A DNA stretch of 64,000 bases, taken from Leptospiraceae bacterium (lineage in GTDB: Bacteria > Spirochaetota > Leptospiria > Leptospirales > Leptonemataceae). Positions 44,164-54,181 of this stretch are shown piece by piece. The stretch lies in contig JANXCF010000002.1 in NCBI GenBank assembly GCA_025059995.1, positions 186,001-250,000 on the forward strand. Direction: 5' to 3'. Made by a program: the position numbers and the translations under genes. The notes below the pieces were generated by a model, which was given only the letters and a program-made list of their open reading frames with translations, was not told the DNA's origin and searched no databases. Each line of letters opens with the position of its first letter. Position 1 is the first letter of the stretch.

Positions 44164-46976
44164 GTCAAAAACAACATAACAAAAAAGGAACTCCAAAAAA
44201 AGAAATAACATCGGCTGATTTGGTGATCATAGATGCACATGCATTAGCATATCGTGCTTACTATGCTTTGATACAGCAAAACTTTCGAAATTTGGATCAA
44301 ACTCCTACGTGGGCTGTTTATGGTTTTTTTCGAATGTTATTTAAAATCCTAAATGACTATAAACCTAAATATATAGCAATCACTTGGGATTCCATTGAAA
44401 AAACATTTCGTCATCAAATTTATCAGGAATACAAATCCCATCGAAAACCCATGCCAGAGGACCTCATTTACCAAGTCGAGATGATTAAGGATTTTTTGAA
44501 AAAAATTGGTTTTCCCATCATTCTTGTGAATGGCTTTGAAGCCGACGATATTATTGCTACTTTGGTAGAAAAGTTTAAAAGTAAATATTATATCTTGCTT
44601 TTTACGGGAGATAAGGATTGCTTTCAGCTCTTGGATTCAAACGTAAAAATGCTAAGAGGCAAAAAGGGAGTTTCGGAGTTTGTGGAATTTACAGTAGAAA
44701 TCCTCAAAGATGAATATGGGATTTTGCCCGAACAAGTCGTGGATTACATGGCATTGGTGGGTGATGAATCCGATAATGTTCCTGGAGCAAAAGGAATCGG
44801 ACCAAAGATAGCAAGTGAGCTTATCCAAAAATATTCAACGATTGAAAATATATACGAACACTTAGATGAATTAAAGCCAAGTATTAGAGAAAAACTCATG
44901 CAAAGTAAAAGTGACGTTTTTTTATCTAAGGAATTAGTAAAGTTAAACAAAAACATATCTGAAATCAATCATATAACAGAAGAAGAACTAAAAGTGCCGA
45001 ATTATCTTTCTCATGAAGTTTTATCGCTCTTTCGAAAAGAAGGATTCCAGCAAATCTATAAAGATCTTCTTAAAGAGTTTGAAAAAGAAAAATCAAAACC
45101 ATCGATCCCAGCTGATGATTTGTTTTCTTTTTGGGAGCCTTCTACAAAAAAAACTCAAAAATTCCAAAAAGATGAAGTATCGTATTATTTCATTTCCAAC
45201 GAAGAAGAACTTAAAAAACACATAGAAAAAATCCAAACTTATTCTCAATTAGTTATAGATGCTGAGACTTCTTCTTTAGATCCTTTTGATGCGAAATTAG
45301 TGGGAATTTCACTTTGTGGGGAAGAAAAAGAATCCTACTACATTTCGATTATAGAAGGAGATTCTTTATTTTCAGAAAAAGGAATACCACTCGATGTAGC
45401 TAAGTATTACTTACAAAAATTAATGGATCGTCCCATTCAATGGATAGGGCAGAATATCAAGTTTGATTACAAAGTCTTATACCATAAAGGCATTGTGTTG
45501 CCTGAAATACACTTTGATACCATGTTAGCAAGCTATTTATCAAATCCCACGATTCGACAACATAACTTAGATGACTTAGCCATGGAATATTTGAACTACG
45601 AAACAATCAAATACAAAGAAATTGCAGGGGAAGGGAAAAAACAAAAAACTTTGGACAAAATCGATCCTGAAAAAGTATATCTATACTCTTGTGAGGATGC
45701 GGATATCACCTTTCGTTTGTATAAAATCTTTCAACAAAAATTAAAAGAAAATCAATTGGAGAAGATTTTTTACGAAGTAGAAGTCCCCTTAGTGGAAGTT
45801 CTTTCAGTGATGGAGTTATATGGAGTAAAAATTGATACAGATTATTTAAGATTTTTATCAAATGAGTATGAACTAAAAATCCAAAACTTAATAAAGATGA
45901 TTTATAATGAAGCTGGTGTAGAGTTCAATATCAACTCCACCAAAGAACTACAAACAATTCTGTTTGAAAAGATGAAACTCCCTGTCCAACGAAAAACCAA
46001 AACAGGATTTTCCACTGATCAAAGTGTATTAGAGAGTTTACGTTATTTACATCCGATGATTGAGTATCTTTTACAATATCGAAAGTTGGTGAAATTAAAA
46101 AATACTTATATAGATGTTTTGCCGCAACTCATAAATCCAAAAACCAAAAGAATCCATACGCACTTTTCTCAGACAAGCACTGCAACAGGACGTCTATCAT
46201 CCAGCAATCCAAATCTACAAAACATTCCCATAAAAGAAGAAGAGGGAAGAGCTATACGTAAAGCTTTCATCCCCGAAAAGGGTTATAAAATAGTTTCTTT
46301 GGATTATTCTCAAATTGAGCTTCGTATTTTGGCACATTATTCAGAAGATGAACGTTTGATTCAGGCTTTTGAACGAGGAGATGATATCCATTTAAACACA
46401 GCTCAGTATTTGTTTGGTGTCAGTAGAGAACAAATCACTTCGGACATGAGGAGTAAAGCCAAGACATTGAATTTTTCCATCATTTATGGTGCAACTCCCT
46501 ATGGGGTTTCTCAGAATTTAGGTATTGAGCCCGAAGAAGCAAAGGAATTGATAGAAAAGTTTCATAAAAGTTTTCCGGGTGTTCAAAGATATATGAACAA
46601 AGTAATTGAATTTGCAGAAAAATTTGGTTATGTAGAAACTCTATTGGGAAGAAGAAGATATATACCCAATATTACATCTCAAAACAAAAAACTCAAAGAA
46701 GCTGCCCAAAGAATAGCCATCAATACCCCCATTCAAGGGACAAGTGCGGATATCATCAAGCTTGCCATGATCCAAATCCACAAAGAGCTAAAGAGAAAAA
46801 AATTCCAATCGAAATTGGTTTTGCAAGTCCATGACGAATTAGTGTTCGAAGCAAAAGAAGAAGAAATAGAAGACTTAATAGCCATGGCAAAAAACCACAT
46901 GGAAAATGCTATTAAGCTAAAGGTTCCTTTGAAAGTTGATGTGGGTATTGGTGATAACTGGGCGGAAGCCCATTGA
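44160..46976 (+). CDS. polA: DNA polymerase I
   Basis: 938 residues with all three domains. The N-terminal 5' nuclease has LVIIDAHALAYRAYYA and YMALVGDESDNVPGAKGIGPK. The 3'-5' proofreading domain starts at LVIDAETSSLDPF and keeps its DxE. Polymerase motifs are SLDYSQIELRILA (A), AKTLNFSIIYGATPYG (B) and QVHDELVFEA (C). It fills gaps in repair and removes Okazaki primers. Confidence 0.96.
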   Translation: MSQKQHNKKGTPKKEITSADLVIIDAHALAYRAYYALIQQNFRNLDQTPTWAVYGFFRMLFKILNDYKPKYIAITWDSIEKTFRHQIYQEYKSHRKPMPEDLIYQVEMIKDFLKKIGFPIILVNGFEADDIIATLVEKFKSKYYILLFTGDKDCFQLLDSNVKMLRGKKGVSEFVEFTVEILKDEYGILPEQVVDYMALVGDESDNVPGAKGIGPKIASELIQKYSTIENIYEHLDELKPSIREKLMQSKSDVFLSKELVKLNKNISEINHITEEELKVPNYLSHEVLSLFRKEGFQQIYKDLLKEFEKEKSKPSIPADDLFSFWEPSTKKTQKFQKDEVSYYFISNEEELKKHIEKIQTYSQLVIDAETSSLDPFDAKLVGISLCGEEKESYYISIIEGDSLFSEKGIPLDVAKYYLQKLMDRPIQWIGQNIKFDYKVLYHKGIVLPEIHFDTMLASYLSNPTIRQHNLDDLAMEYLNYETIKYKEIAGEGKKQKTLDKIDPEKVYLYSCEDADITFRLYKIFQQKLKENQLEKIFYEVEVPLVEVLSVMELYGVKIDTDYLRFLSNEYELKIQNLIKMIYNEAGVEFNINSTKELQTILFEKMKLPVQRKTKTGFSTDQSVLESLRYLHPMIEYLLQYRKLVKLKNTYIDVLPQLINPKTKRIHTHFSQTSTATGRLSSSNPNLQNIPIKEEEGRAIRKAFIPEKGYKIVSLDYSQIELRILAHYSEDERLIQAFERGDDIHLNTAQYLFGVSREQITSDMRSKAKTLNFSIIYGATPYGVSQNLGIEPEEAKELIEKFHKSFPGVQRYMNKVIEFAEKFGYVETLLGRRRYIPNITSQNKKLKEAAQRIAINTPIQGTSADIIKLAMIQIHKELKRKKFQSKLVLQVHDELVFEAKEEEIEDLIAMAKNHMENAIKLKVPLKVDVGIGDNWAEAH

Positions 46977-47068
46977 TTTTTAATCGTCATACATTTGAGA
47001 GTTTTCTTGAATGATTTGATTGAAACAAAATTCATGGATTCAATGATTTTGGGACGGAGCTCTTGTTT

Positions 47069-47452
47069 CTAAGTTTTTTTGATAAAACGCATGAGACTGA
47101 ATTTGCCATCGCCTCTTGCTGCGAGATAAAGGAAGACAAAAGCGTAAAGAGCTGATAATTCACCATTATTCAGGATGGGCCAAAAGTTTTTGTGGGCATG
47201 CCATCCAAAATAGGCGACTGCCATCGTACCACTACTTATAAAGGCGGCAATTGCTGTAAATAAGCCAACGAGAATTAAAATTCCTCCAACCAATTCAATC
47301 ATCCCGGCAAACCAGTAAATAGAACCAAAGGTTGCTATTTTGCCATCCAATCCACCAAAGATTTTTTGGATACCATGCTGAAGAAACAAAAAACCACTGA
47401 CTGCTCTTAAAAGTGAGTAAATGAATTCTTCAAAATTTCTTAAAATGATCAT
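47069..47452 (-). CDS. DoxX-family membrane protein
   Basis: 127 residues with four transmembrane helices. The first carries LLRAVSGFLFLQHGIQKIFGG, typical of DoxX, followed by WFAGMIELVGGILILVGLFT and an AYFGWHAHKNFWP loop. DoxX proteins are small quinone-type or redox-associated membrane proteins. Function in this organism unknown. It lies between polA and another small membrane protein. Confidence 0.85.
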   Translation of the reverse strand: MIILRNFEEFIYSLLRAVSGFLFLQHGIQKIFGGLDGKIATFGSIYWFAGMIELVGGILILVGLFTAIAAFISSGTMAVAYFGWHAHKNFWPILNNGELSALYAFVFLYLAARGDGKFSLMRFIKKT

Positions 47453-47499
47453 AACATAAAGTTTTTGTGGCTATGGTGTTTGCAATCAAAAATAATCCC

Positions 47500-47880
47500 T
47501 CATTGCAAAAAGTAAAAAGTAAACAACAAAACTGAAAGTAAGATAGAAAAAGCAAATTCTGCCAAAATCATGGGGATCTTAAATTTCAAAGTTGTGATTG
47601 CTATGTGGATTGAAAGAATTAAAAGAGCAAAACCTAATACAATTAATGTAGTAGAGATAGCTCCTTCGTAAGTTGAATGGTAAAAAAGAAGTATGACGGG
47701 CAAAATCCCACTAAAAGTTATATATGCTCCATGACTAATCCAACTCATTAAGTATAGTCTAAGATCTTTTTCATCTCCATCAATGTTTGTAACAATGGCA
47801 CCGACAATCAATTGATGGAAAATTCCGAGTCCTGCAAGGATCAAACCCACTATGATGATTCCATATCTGATAAGTTCCAT
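47500..47880 (-). CDS. Small membrane protein, unknown
   Basis: 126 residues, four hydrophobic segments (GIIIVGLILAGLGIFHQLIVGAIV and LIVLGFALLILSIHIAITT among them). The second half resembles nothing I can name. It is between a DoxX and a lipoprotein gene on the same strand, so they may be one operon. Confidence 0.65.
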   Translation of the reverse strand: MELIRYGIIIVGLILAGLGIFHQLIVGAIVTNIDGDEKDLRLYLMSWISHGAYITFSGILPVILLFYHSTYEGAISTTLIVLGFALLILSIHIAITTLKFKIPMILAEFAFSILLSVLLFTFYFLQ

Positions 47881-47931
47881 TGCTTTTTAAACTTTTGTTT
47901 TAGCTTGATATGACAAGAAATTTCTAATTTT

Positions 47932-48495
47932 TTAATAAGTAGGTATTTTGGGTTCATAATTGATACTATTGTCTATTTTCATAAAGGTATCCATACACTG
48001 AGTGAAAGTAAAGTCTTCGCAGGTATAATAAATAGCGTGGATTCTATCATCAAAAAATCTTAAAAATCCAAGCTTTTTTACTTTTACTTGTCCGTCATCG
48101 AAAGAACCTAAAAATTGATAACTATAAATTTTTTTATTATTGAATTCGATTTCTATGTAGTTTTTTTCTATGTAGTTCCAGTTTTTATAATTCAAATTGA
48201 TGGCTTTATACCAACCTGAAGCATATTGTTCTCGTTCAGTTTTTGTCTTTGTTGGATTGGGAAGTCCTCTATATTCCATCATAGGACCGTATACTTGATT
48301 TGGATCCTTACCATAAAAATGAAAAAAACGTTTAGAAGAAAAAAAAATTTCCCAATGGGATGGAACTTGGAACTGGATTTTACTATCAGTTAAGGTGATG
48401 GTTGAATAGAGAATTTCTGAATTTATAACAATATAGCTTTTACAATTATGAAAAAATAAGATTATAACTAAAAGAAAAAACTTCCCATTCTGCAT
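47932..48495 (-). CDS. Putative lipoprotein, unknown function
   Basis: 187 residues. The hydrophobic signal ends in FFHNC, a loose spirochaete lipobox with Cys18. The mature part has SHWEIFFSSKRFFHFYGKDP and ends with two Cys (YYTCEDFTFTQC) that may pair. No family recognised. It follows map by 16 bases on the same strand. Confidence 0.65.
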   Translation of the reverse strand: MQNGKFFLLVIILFFHNCKSYIVINSEILYSTITLTDSKIQFQVPSHWEIFFSSKRFFHFYGKDPNQVYGPMMEYRGLPNPTKTKTEREQYASGWYKAINLNYKNWNYIEKNYIEIEFNNKKIYSYQFLGSFDDGQVKVKKLGFLRFFDDRIHAIYYTCEDFTFTQCMDTFMKIDNSINYEPKIPTY

Positions 48496-48511
48496 TAATC
48501 AAAATGAATGA

Positions 48512-49291
48512 CTATTTAAGTAGTGTTAATACTTCGTAACCATCAGGTGTTACTAAGATGGTATGTTCAAACTGGGCAGATAATTTTCCATCTTTAGTTC
48601 GAACTGTCCAATGATCATTTTCGTCGAAAATGACTTCATATGTCCCTTCATTGATCATGGGTTCTATGGTGAATGTCATTCCGGGCTTCATTACGATTTT
48701 AACTTCATTGTTTTTATAATGTGGAACGATGGGTTCTTCATGAAAGTTCTTCCCTATTCCATGACCAGCTAATTCCCTTACTATTCCGTATCCATAAGGT
48801 TTGATGAATTCTTCGATTGCATTCCCAATATCACATATTCGATTGCCTGGTTTGACAGCTTGTATCCCCACCCACATGGCTTTTTCTGTTATTTCGATGA
48901 GTTTTTTTGCATTTTCTGAAATCTTTCCTACAGCGAATGTTTTTGATGTGTCCCCGTGATAGCCTTTATACCGAACTGTTATATCTATGTTGATGATATC
49001 CCCTTCTTTTAGGATTTCTTCTTTTTTTGGTATGCCATGGCAGACCACGTTGTTGACGGATGTGCATATACTTTTAGGGAAACCTTTGTAGTTTAGTGGT
49101 GCGCTTTCGCCTCCTTTTTTGATTGTAAAACGATGAGCAAAATCGTTTAATTCTAATGTGGAAATACCTGGTTTAACTCTCAATCCTGTCTCATATAGGA
49201 CCTCTGCTGCGAGTTTGCCTGCATCCCTCATTCTTTGGATTTCATATTGACTTTTGTAGTGTATCAATGAGCCACTCCTTGGAGAATACAT
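48512..49291 (-). CDS. map: Type I methionine aminopeptidase
   Basis: 259 residues. Metal ligands: Asp in NIDITVRYKGYHGDTS (two Asp), His in AGHGIGKNFHEEP, Glu in FTIEPMI and Glu in AQFEHTILV. Removes the initiator methionine after deformylation. Normal length. The 220-base region between it and the divergent CorC-type gene includes a GTAAAT-5-ATTTAC inverted repeat at 49310-49326. Confidence 0.94.
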   Translation of the reverse strand: MYSPRSGSLIHYKSQYEIQRMRDAGKLAAEVLYETGLRVKPGISTLELNDFAHRFTIKKGGESAPLNYKGFPKSICTSVNNVVCHGIPKKEEILKEGDIINIDITVRYKGYHGDTSKTFAVGKISENAKKLIEITEKAMWVGIQAVKPGNRICDIGNAIEEFIKPYGYGIVRELAGHGIGKNFHEEPIVPHYKNNEVKIVMKPGMTFTIEPMINEGTYEVIFDENDHWTVRTKDGKLSAQFEHTILVTPDGYEVLTLLK

Positions 49292-49512
49292 GATGGCACC
49301 TCAATGATAGTAAATCATAAATTTACCATAGAGTCAATTCCGTATTTTATGGTTGCTAAAAATATATATTTTTACTTGTCATTCAAATTAATTCAATTTT
49401 TGTATAAAATCAATTTGAGTAAGGTATGAATATTAGATTTAAGATTGACTATTTTACTCAAAATTTAATTTTTTTAACATTAATCACTCAACTTTTTTAT
49501 CTATAATAAGCT

Positions 49513-50856
49513 ATGACTGACATTTTTATTCTTATTTTACTTACACTTTTGAATGGTTTTTTCTCAGCTTCAGAGATAGCTTTAATTACAATAAAAAAAA
49601 GTAGAGTTAAATCTTTAATTGAGAACAAAGTCAAGGGAGCTGAAATCATTAGACAATTACAAAATGATCCCAATCGTTTGTTTGCTACTATTCAGATTGG
49701 GGTCACGTTAGTTGGAACCATTGCCTCCGTCTTTGGCGGAGTAAAGGTAGTAGAGCAAATCTCTCAATTATTACAAAATTTGCCAATACCTAATTCGCTT
49801 CTTCCTTTCGTAGATGCGATTTCTTTTGCAATTGTTGTTTTATTTATTACGTATCTGCAAATTGTTCTCGGGGAGTTGGTGCCAAAGTCCTTGGCTTTGA
49901 ATCATTCGGAGCGAGTAGCTCTTATTTTGGCTTATCCGATTTCTTTTTTTAACAGTTTATTTTATTATCTAAGCCAAATTTTGATAAGTTCTAGTAATTT
50001 CATTTTGAAGCCTTTTAAAGATAAAACAAGCTTCTCTGAAACTAAACTTTTAGCTGAGGAAATACTTCACTTGCTTGAAGAAGGAGTGAAGAAAGGCACA
50101 ATTGAAACCAACGAGCATGAGATGATTGAGAACATTTTTGAAATCAATGAAACTGATGCAAGAGAAGTGATGGTGCCAAGAGTGGATATGGTGGCATTAC
50201 CAGTAAACGCTAAGAGGGAAGAATTAATTAAAGTATTAGAAACAATGTATAGTAGGATACCTGTATATAAAGAAAACTTAGATAATATCGTTGGCATATT
50301 ACATATCAAAGATCTTTTGCGGGCGTTTTGGAAAAAGAACTTAGAACTTAGTGATGAAGAAATAGCTATTTCGAAGATCATGCGTCCACCCTTCTTTGTC
50401 CCAGAGGGTATGAAAATAGGCAAAATCTTGCAAGAAATGCAAAAACGAAAAATTCAAATAGCTATCGTTGTTGATGAATACGGCGGAACTGCTGGACTTT
50501 TAACATTAGAAGATATTCTTGAAGAAATCGTAGGTGAGATTCAAGATGTAAGTGAAGGAAAAGAATCAGAAAATCAAATTTTAAAAATAGATGATAATAC
50601 CTTCTTAGTGAATGGAAGTTGTAACATTTTTGATTTCAATGAGTTCATTAGCGAAGATGTGATACCGGAATCAGAAGCTTATACAACAGTGGCGGGTTTT
50701 ATTATAGAGCAATTAGGAAGATTTCCAGAGATTGATGAAGCTTTTGAATACAAGAATTTAAAGTTTATAATAATGAAGAAAGAAAAACATAAAATCATTC
50801 AACTACGTGTAGAAAAACACAAAAAAGAAGTAATCCCACATAAAGTGAAAGTTTAA
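49513..50856 (+). CDS. CorC/HlyC (DUF21 + CBS pair) membrane protein
   Basis: 447 residues. A DUF21 domain with three to four helices starts at LLTLLNGFFSASEIALI; the CBS pair follows (MVPRVDMVALPVN, IAIVVDEYGGTAGLLTLEDILEEIVGEIQDV), and a C-terminal CorC_HlyC domain with NGSCNIFDFNEFI. Such proteins are linked to Mg2+/Co2+ efflux, and in spirochaetes are often called hemolysin C without proof. Confidence 0.9.
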   Translation: MTDIFILILLTLLNGFFSASEIALITIKKSRVKSLIENKVKGAEIIRQLQNDPNRLFATIQIGVTLVGTIASVFGGVKVVEQISQLLQNLPIPNSLLPFVDAISFAIVVLFITYLQIVLGELVPKSLALNHSERVALILAYPISFFNSLFYYLSQILISSSNFILKPFKDKTSFSETKLLAEEILHLLEEGVKKGTIETNEHEMIENIFEINETDAREVMVPRVDMVALPVNAKREELIKVLETMYSRIPVYKENLDNIVGILHIKDLLRAFWKKNLELSDEEIAISKIMRPPFFVPEGMKIGKILQEMQKRKIQIAIVVDEYGGTAGLLTLEDILEEIVGEIQDVSEGKESENQILKIDDNTFLVNGSCNIFDFNEFISEDVIPESEAYTTVAGFIIEQLGRFPEIDEAFEYKNLKFIIMKKEKHKIIQLRVEKHKKEVIPHKVKV

Positions 50857-50975
50857 ACTTGTTCATTGAATAAATAAAATATTTAGTAAACTGAGAATTG
50901 TATTTAATTCACATTTTGTAGCTTTTCTATAGGAAAAGAATTTACAGAAACTATTTATTAGATACTTTTTTATCT

Positions 50976-51695
50976 ATGAGAATTAAGGAAATCACTAAAG
51001 AAAAGATTAAAAGGATCATATCATTATTAAAAGAAGCTGAATATTCCCAGCTTGAGACTGAATTGTATGAACTTTCTGATTTACTTATTCAAGAGAAGGA
51101 ACATTTTCTAAAAGCTGAAGATTTAGACCAGATACTACAAAATATGACTCGTAATACAGAAGAATTCCGAAATCAGTTAATCAATCTAATAAACTTCATA
51201 GATAAGCGTTTGGAAGAACATAAAGGATATAATGAGAAGCGATTCGAGATGATTGATAAGCGGTTTGAGGACATGAACAAGCGATTTGAGGAGCAGATAA
51301 GTAATAGTGATAAGCGGTTTAATGATATGAATAAACGATTTGAGGAAATGAACAAGCGGTTTGAAGACATGAACAAACGATTTGAGGAACAAAGAGAACT
51401 GATGGATAAACGATTTGAGGATCAGATGAAAAACATTGATAAAAGATTTATGGAAGTGCATCAGAGATTTCATGATTTAAATAAAAGAATTGGTTTTATT
51501 CAATGGATGATAACATTCCTTTTTAGTGTTATGATGGGGATATTATCATTCTTTTATTATCAACATTATTCTTTAACTAAAGAAATTCTAAACGAGCTAA
51601 GAAAACCAAATCAAAAAATAGAAAATTTAAAAAATGATCATCAACAAATGAATGTCAATTTTCAAAAAGGAATTCTTGAAGGGTTATGGGTATAA
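50976..51695 (+). CDS. Heptad-repeat coiled-coil protein with C-terminal membrane anchor
   Basis: 239 residues. A helical N-terminal part is followed by about twelve 7-residue repeats of the form [D/N]-K-R-F-E-[D/E]-[M/Q], then a transmembrane helix (WMITFLFSVMMGILSFFYY) and a short tail. The plan resembles DUF1640-type proteins and the Bdr proteins of Borrelia (repeat region plus C-terminal anchor), but the repeats differ. Likely a membrane-tethered coiled-coil; its function is unknown. The 3' end overlaps pdxH by 12 bases (convergent). Confidence 0.78.
   Translation: MRIKEITKEKIKRIISLLKEAEYSQLETELYELSDLLIQEKEHFLKAEDLDQILQNMTRNTEEFRNQLINLINFIDKRLEEHKGYNEKRFEMIDKRFEDMNKRFEEQISNSDKRFNDMNKRFEEMNKRFEDMNKRFEEQRELMDKRFEDQMKNIDKRFMEVHQRFHDLNKRIGFIQWMITFLFSVMMGILSFFYYQHYSLTKEILNELRKPNQKIENLKNDHQQMNVNFQKGILEGLWV
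51201..51491 (+). repeat. 21-bp tandem repeats encoding coiled-coil heptads
   Basis: The region repeats units such as GATAAGCGGTTTGAGGAC and AACAAGCGATTTGAGGAG with a 21-base period, broken by short spacers (ISNSD, RELM). The codons are close enough at DNA level that copy number could vary by slippage. Confidence 0.85.
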
Positions 51696-52352
51696 ACGGT
51701 ATCGTTTCCATTCACCTTCTTTAAGAGAGGTTCTTTCGTAGATTACTCTGTCATGGAAGCGTGCTGGACGACCCTGCCAAAATTCAATCTTTAAAGGTTT
51801 TAAGATATATCCACCCCATTTTTCGGGTTTTGGGACTGTTTTGCCTTGAAATTCTATGAGAGCTCGTTGGAATGTCTGTTCCGCTTCGTCTCGATTTTTC
51901 ATGATTTGGCTTTGTTTTGAAATCAATGCCGCTACTTGACTTTCATATGGACGAGACTGAAAATATTCTATTGCTTCTTTTTCCGAAGTTGTTTCAACTT
52001 TCCCAAAAATACGAACTTGACGAAAAAGCTCACTCCAAAAAAAAACTAACGTTGCATAAGGTTGATTTTCCAAATCTTTTCCTTTTTTGCTTTCATAATT
52101 TGTAAAAAAAACAAAACCTTCAGAATTAACTTCTTTGAGTAACATAATTCTTGCATCAGGATAATGATCAACTCCTACAGTTGCTAATGTCATAGCATTC
52201 GGTTCTTTTTCTGTTTTGATAGCTTCTTGTAGCCAAATTTTGAAAAATTCTATGGGATCTTCATCCATCTCTTCCTCTAAAAGTCTAGTACCTTGATATT
52301 CCCTTCGTAAAGATTTAAGATCAAAAGTCTTTTCTTCTTTATCCATATCCAT
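51684..52352 (-). CDS. pdxH: Pyridoxamine 5'-phosphate oxidase
   Basis: 222 residues. FMN-dependent enzyme making pyridoxal 5'-phosphate. Conserved stretches: FFTNYESKKGKDLENQP, VRIFGKVE, SRPYESQVAALIS and the C-terminal EWKRYRLYP, where the family ends RLxP. The ATG at 52352 or the next one at 52346 starts it; no strong ribosome binding site is seen. Confidence 0.93.
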   Translation of the reverse strand: MDMDKEEKTFDLKSLRREYQGTRLLEEEMDEDPIEFFKIWLQEAIKTEKEPNAMTLATVGVDHYPDARIMLLKEVNSEGFVFFTNYESKKGKDLENQPYATLVFFWSELFRQVRIFGKVETTSEKEAIEYFQSRPYESQVAALISKQSQIMKNRDEAEQTFQRALIEFQGKTVPKPEKWGGYILKPLKIEFWQGRPARFHDRVIYERTSLKEGEWKRYRLYP

Positions 52353-52707
52353 AAAAATGAAATTTTCAATAAGACTACCTTCTCAATAAAAATTCTTCTA
52401 AATTTGTATTTTTTGATTTTTTTAGAATATAAAGACTTTAAAATCAAACTATTTAGAATTAAAATTTCAGTAAACAAATAGTTCTTAATCCGATGTTGAT
52501 TAGAAAACAGATCAACTTTTTTAACTTTTAATGAGTTTTAAATAGATGAATTTTTCTTATGTTTAAAAAGTTTTTTTGAATTCCTAATTTATAATAATTT
52601 TTTTTATAAAAGTTTTAGGATTTAATTTCCTTAAGGAAGAGGATTCTCAATTCTTGTAGATTTCTTACTTGATTATTACAAAAAACGAAATATTTAGGAA
52701 AATAAAA
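52353..52707. other. AT-rich intergenic region between pdxH and purF
   Basis: 355 bases without a plausible gene. It is divergent between pdxH and purF, so both promoters should be here. Small inverted repeats are visible, e.g. GTTGAT/ATCAAC around 52497-52518 and CCTAA/TTAGG-flanked AT-rich hairpin around 52580-52620. I see no recognisable purine riboswitch. Confidence 0.6.
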
Positions 52708-54177
52708 ATGAAATCAAAATCAGTATTCCTTCGAAAAGTATCTGATTTCTATCCAAAAGAAGAATGTGGAATATTTGGGATTTATGGAAATGAAGAAGCA
52801 GCAAATTTTACTTATTTAGGATTATATGCCCTACAGCATCGGGGGCAGGAAAGTGCTGGGATTGTTTCCACTGATGGTGAGAGATTATATCGATATGCTG
52901 GAATGGGACAGGTGGCTCACGTTTTTGATGAAGCTAAAATCAAAATGTTAATTGGTCATGCGGCTATAGGACATAATCGATATTCTACTACAGGAGCTTC
53001 TTTTTTAAGGAATGCTCAACCCATTCGGGTAGATTCTCGTCTGGGGAGTTTTGCTTTAGCCCATAACGGAAATATAGTAAATGCATGGGAAATACGAAAG
53101 AAATTAGAATCAGAAGGCTCTATTTTTCAAACTACTGTAGATACTGAAATTATCTTTCATCTAATGGCAAAAAGTAGAAAACAGGATTTTTTAGAGGCAT
53201 TGGTATTTGCGTTGAAAGAAATAAGAGGAGCTTATAGTTTATTAGTATTAAATCCCAATGAACTTTATGCAATACGAGATCCGTATGGTTTTCGACCTTT
53301 AGTAATGGGTAAGCATAAATCAGGGGCGATTGCGTTTGCTTCAGAAACCTGTGCTTTTGATATTACGGAAATAGACTACATAAGAGATGTGGAACCAGGA
53401 GAAATCATTCGGGTCACAGAAAAAGGAATGGAAAGTTTTTTCCCATTTTCGAAAGTTGAAAGACAAGCATTGTGTATTTTTGAAAACATCTACTTTTCAC
53501 GCCCTGATTCTTTTATCTTTAATCGAGCGGTTTTTGATGTTCGAAAAAATTTAGGTAGGTTTTTAGCTTTAGAACACCCTGCAAATGCAGACATTGTAAC
53601 AGGCGTTCCTGATTCGTCCATTGTAGCTGCCATTGGATATGCTGAACAAAGTGGAATACCCTATACAACAGCCTTAATTCGCTCACATTACATTGGGAGA
53701 ACTTTCATTGAACCTGAGCAAAGAATTCGAGACTTTGGAGCTAAGATAAAATACAACGTAGTTAAAAGTGTTGTGAATGGTAAAAGGGTCGTTGTTGTGG
53801 ATGACTCAATCATGCGTGGAACCACATCAAGAAAGTTAATAAAGATGCTACGAAATGCTGGTGCAAAGGAAATCCACCTACGAATAAGTGCACCCCCAAC
53901 GAGATTCCCCTGTTTTTATGGAATTGACATACCAACAAGGAGTGAATTGATTGCTTCCACTCATACCATTGAAGAAATAAAGAAATATCTACGTGTGGAC
54001 TCGCTGGGTTATTTAAGTATTGAAATGGCTCTCAAAGCAATGGAAACAGAAAACTCATTACTTTCTCAGTGGTGTGATGCTTGTTTCACTGGGAATTATC
54101 CCGTTCCCATCTTTGAAGAAGATTATAATAACCAAAAAAAGCTATTCTCTGAGTATCTTCTTGAGGAGATGAAATAA
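52708..54177 (+). CDS. purF: Amidophosphoribosyltransferase
   Basis: First enzyme of purine synthesis. I place the start at the ATG at 52708, 8 bases after an AGGA, giving 489 residues; a TTG at 52669 is further upstream. The nucleophile Cys20 lies in EECGIFGIYG; the short stretch before it would have to be removed. LQHRGQESAGI follows, then the PRPP loop VVVVDDSIMRGTTSRK and the C-terminal CDACFTGNYPV. Confidence 0.95.
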   Translation: MKSKSVFLRKVSDFYPKEECGIFGIYGNEEAANFTYLGLYALQHRGQESAGIVSTDGERLYRYAGMGQVAHVFDEAKIKMLIGHAAIGHNRYSTTGASFLRNAQPIRVDSRLGSFALAHNGNIVNAWEIRKKLESEGSIFQTTVDTEIIFHLMAKSRKQDFLEALVFALKEIRGAYSLLVLNPNELYAIRDPYGFRPLVMGKHKSGAIAFASETCAFDITEIDYIRDVEPGEIIRVTEKGMESFFPFSKVERQALCIFENIYFSRPDSFIFNRAVFDVRKNLGRFLALEHPANADIVTGVPDSSIVAAIGYAEQSGIPYTTALIRSHYIGRTFIEPEQRIRDFGAKIKYNVVKSVVNGKRVVVVDDSIMRGTTSRKLIKMLRNAGAKEIHLRISAPPTRFPCFYGIDIPTRSELIASTHTIEEIKKYLRVDSLGYLSIEMALKAMETENSLLSQWCDACFTGNYPVPIFEEDYNNQKKLFSEYLLEEMK

Positions 54178-54181
54178 AATG

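Noticed and set aside
51201-51491. CRISPR-like short repeats
   Set aside because: Period is 21 bases with no unique spacers, and all units are in frame in a coiled-coil gene.
52353-52707. Purine riboswitch ahead of purF
   Set aside because: No conserved junction sequences of the purine aptamer are visible, only AT-rich inverted repeats.
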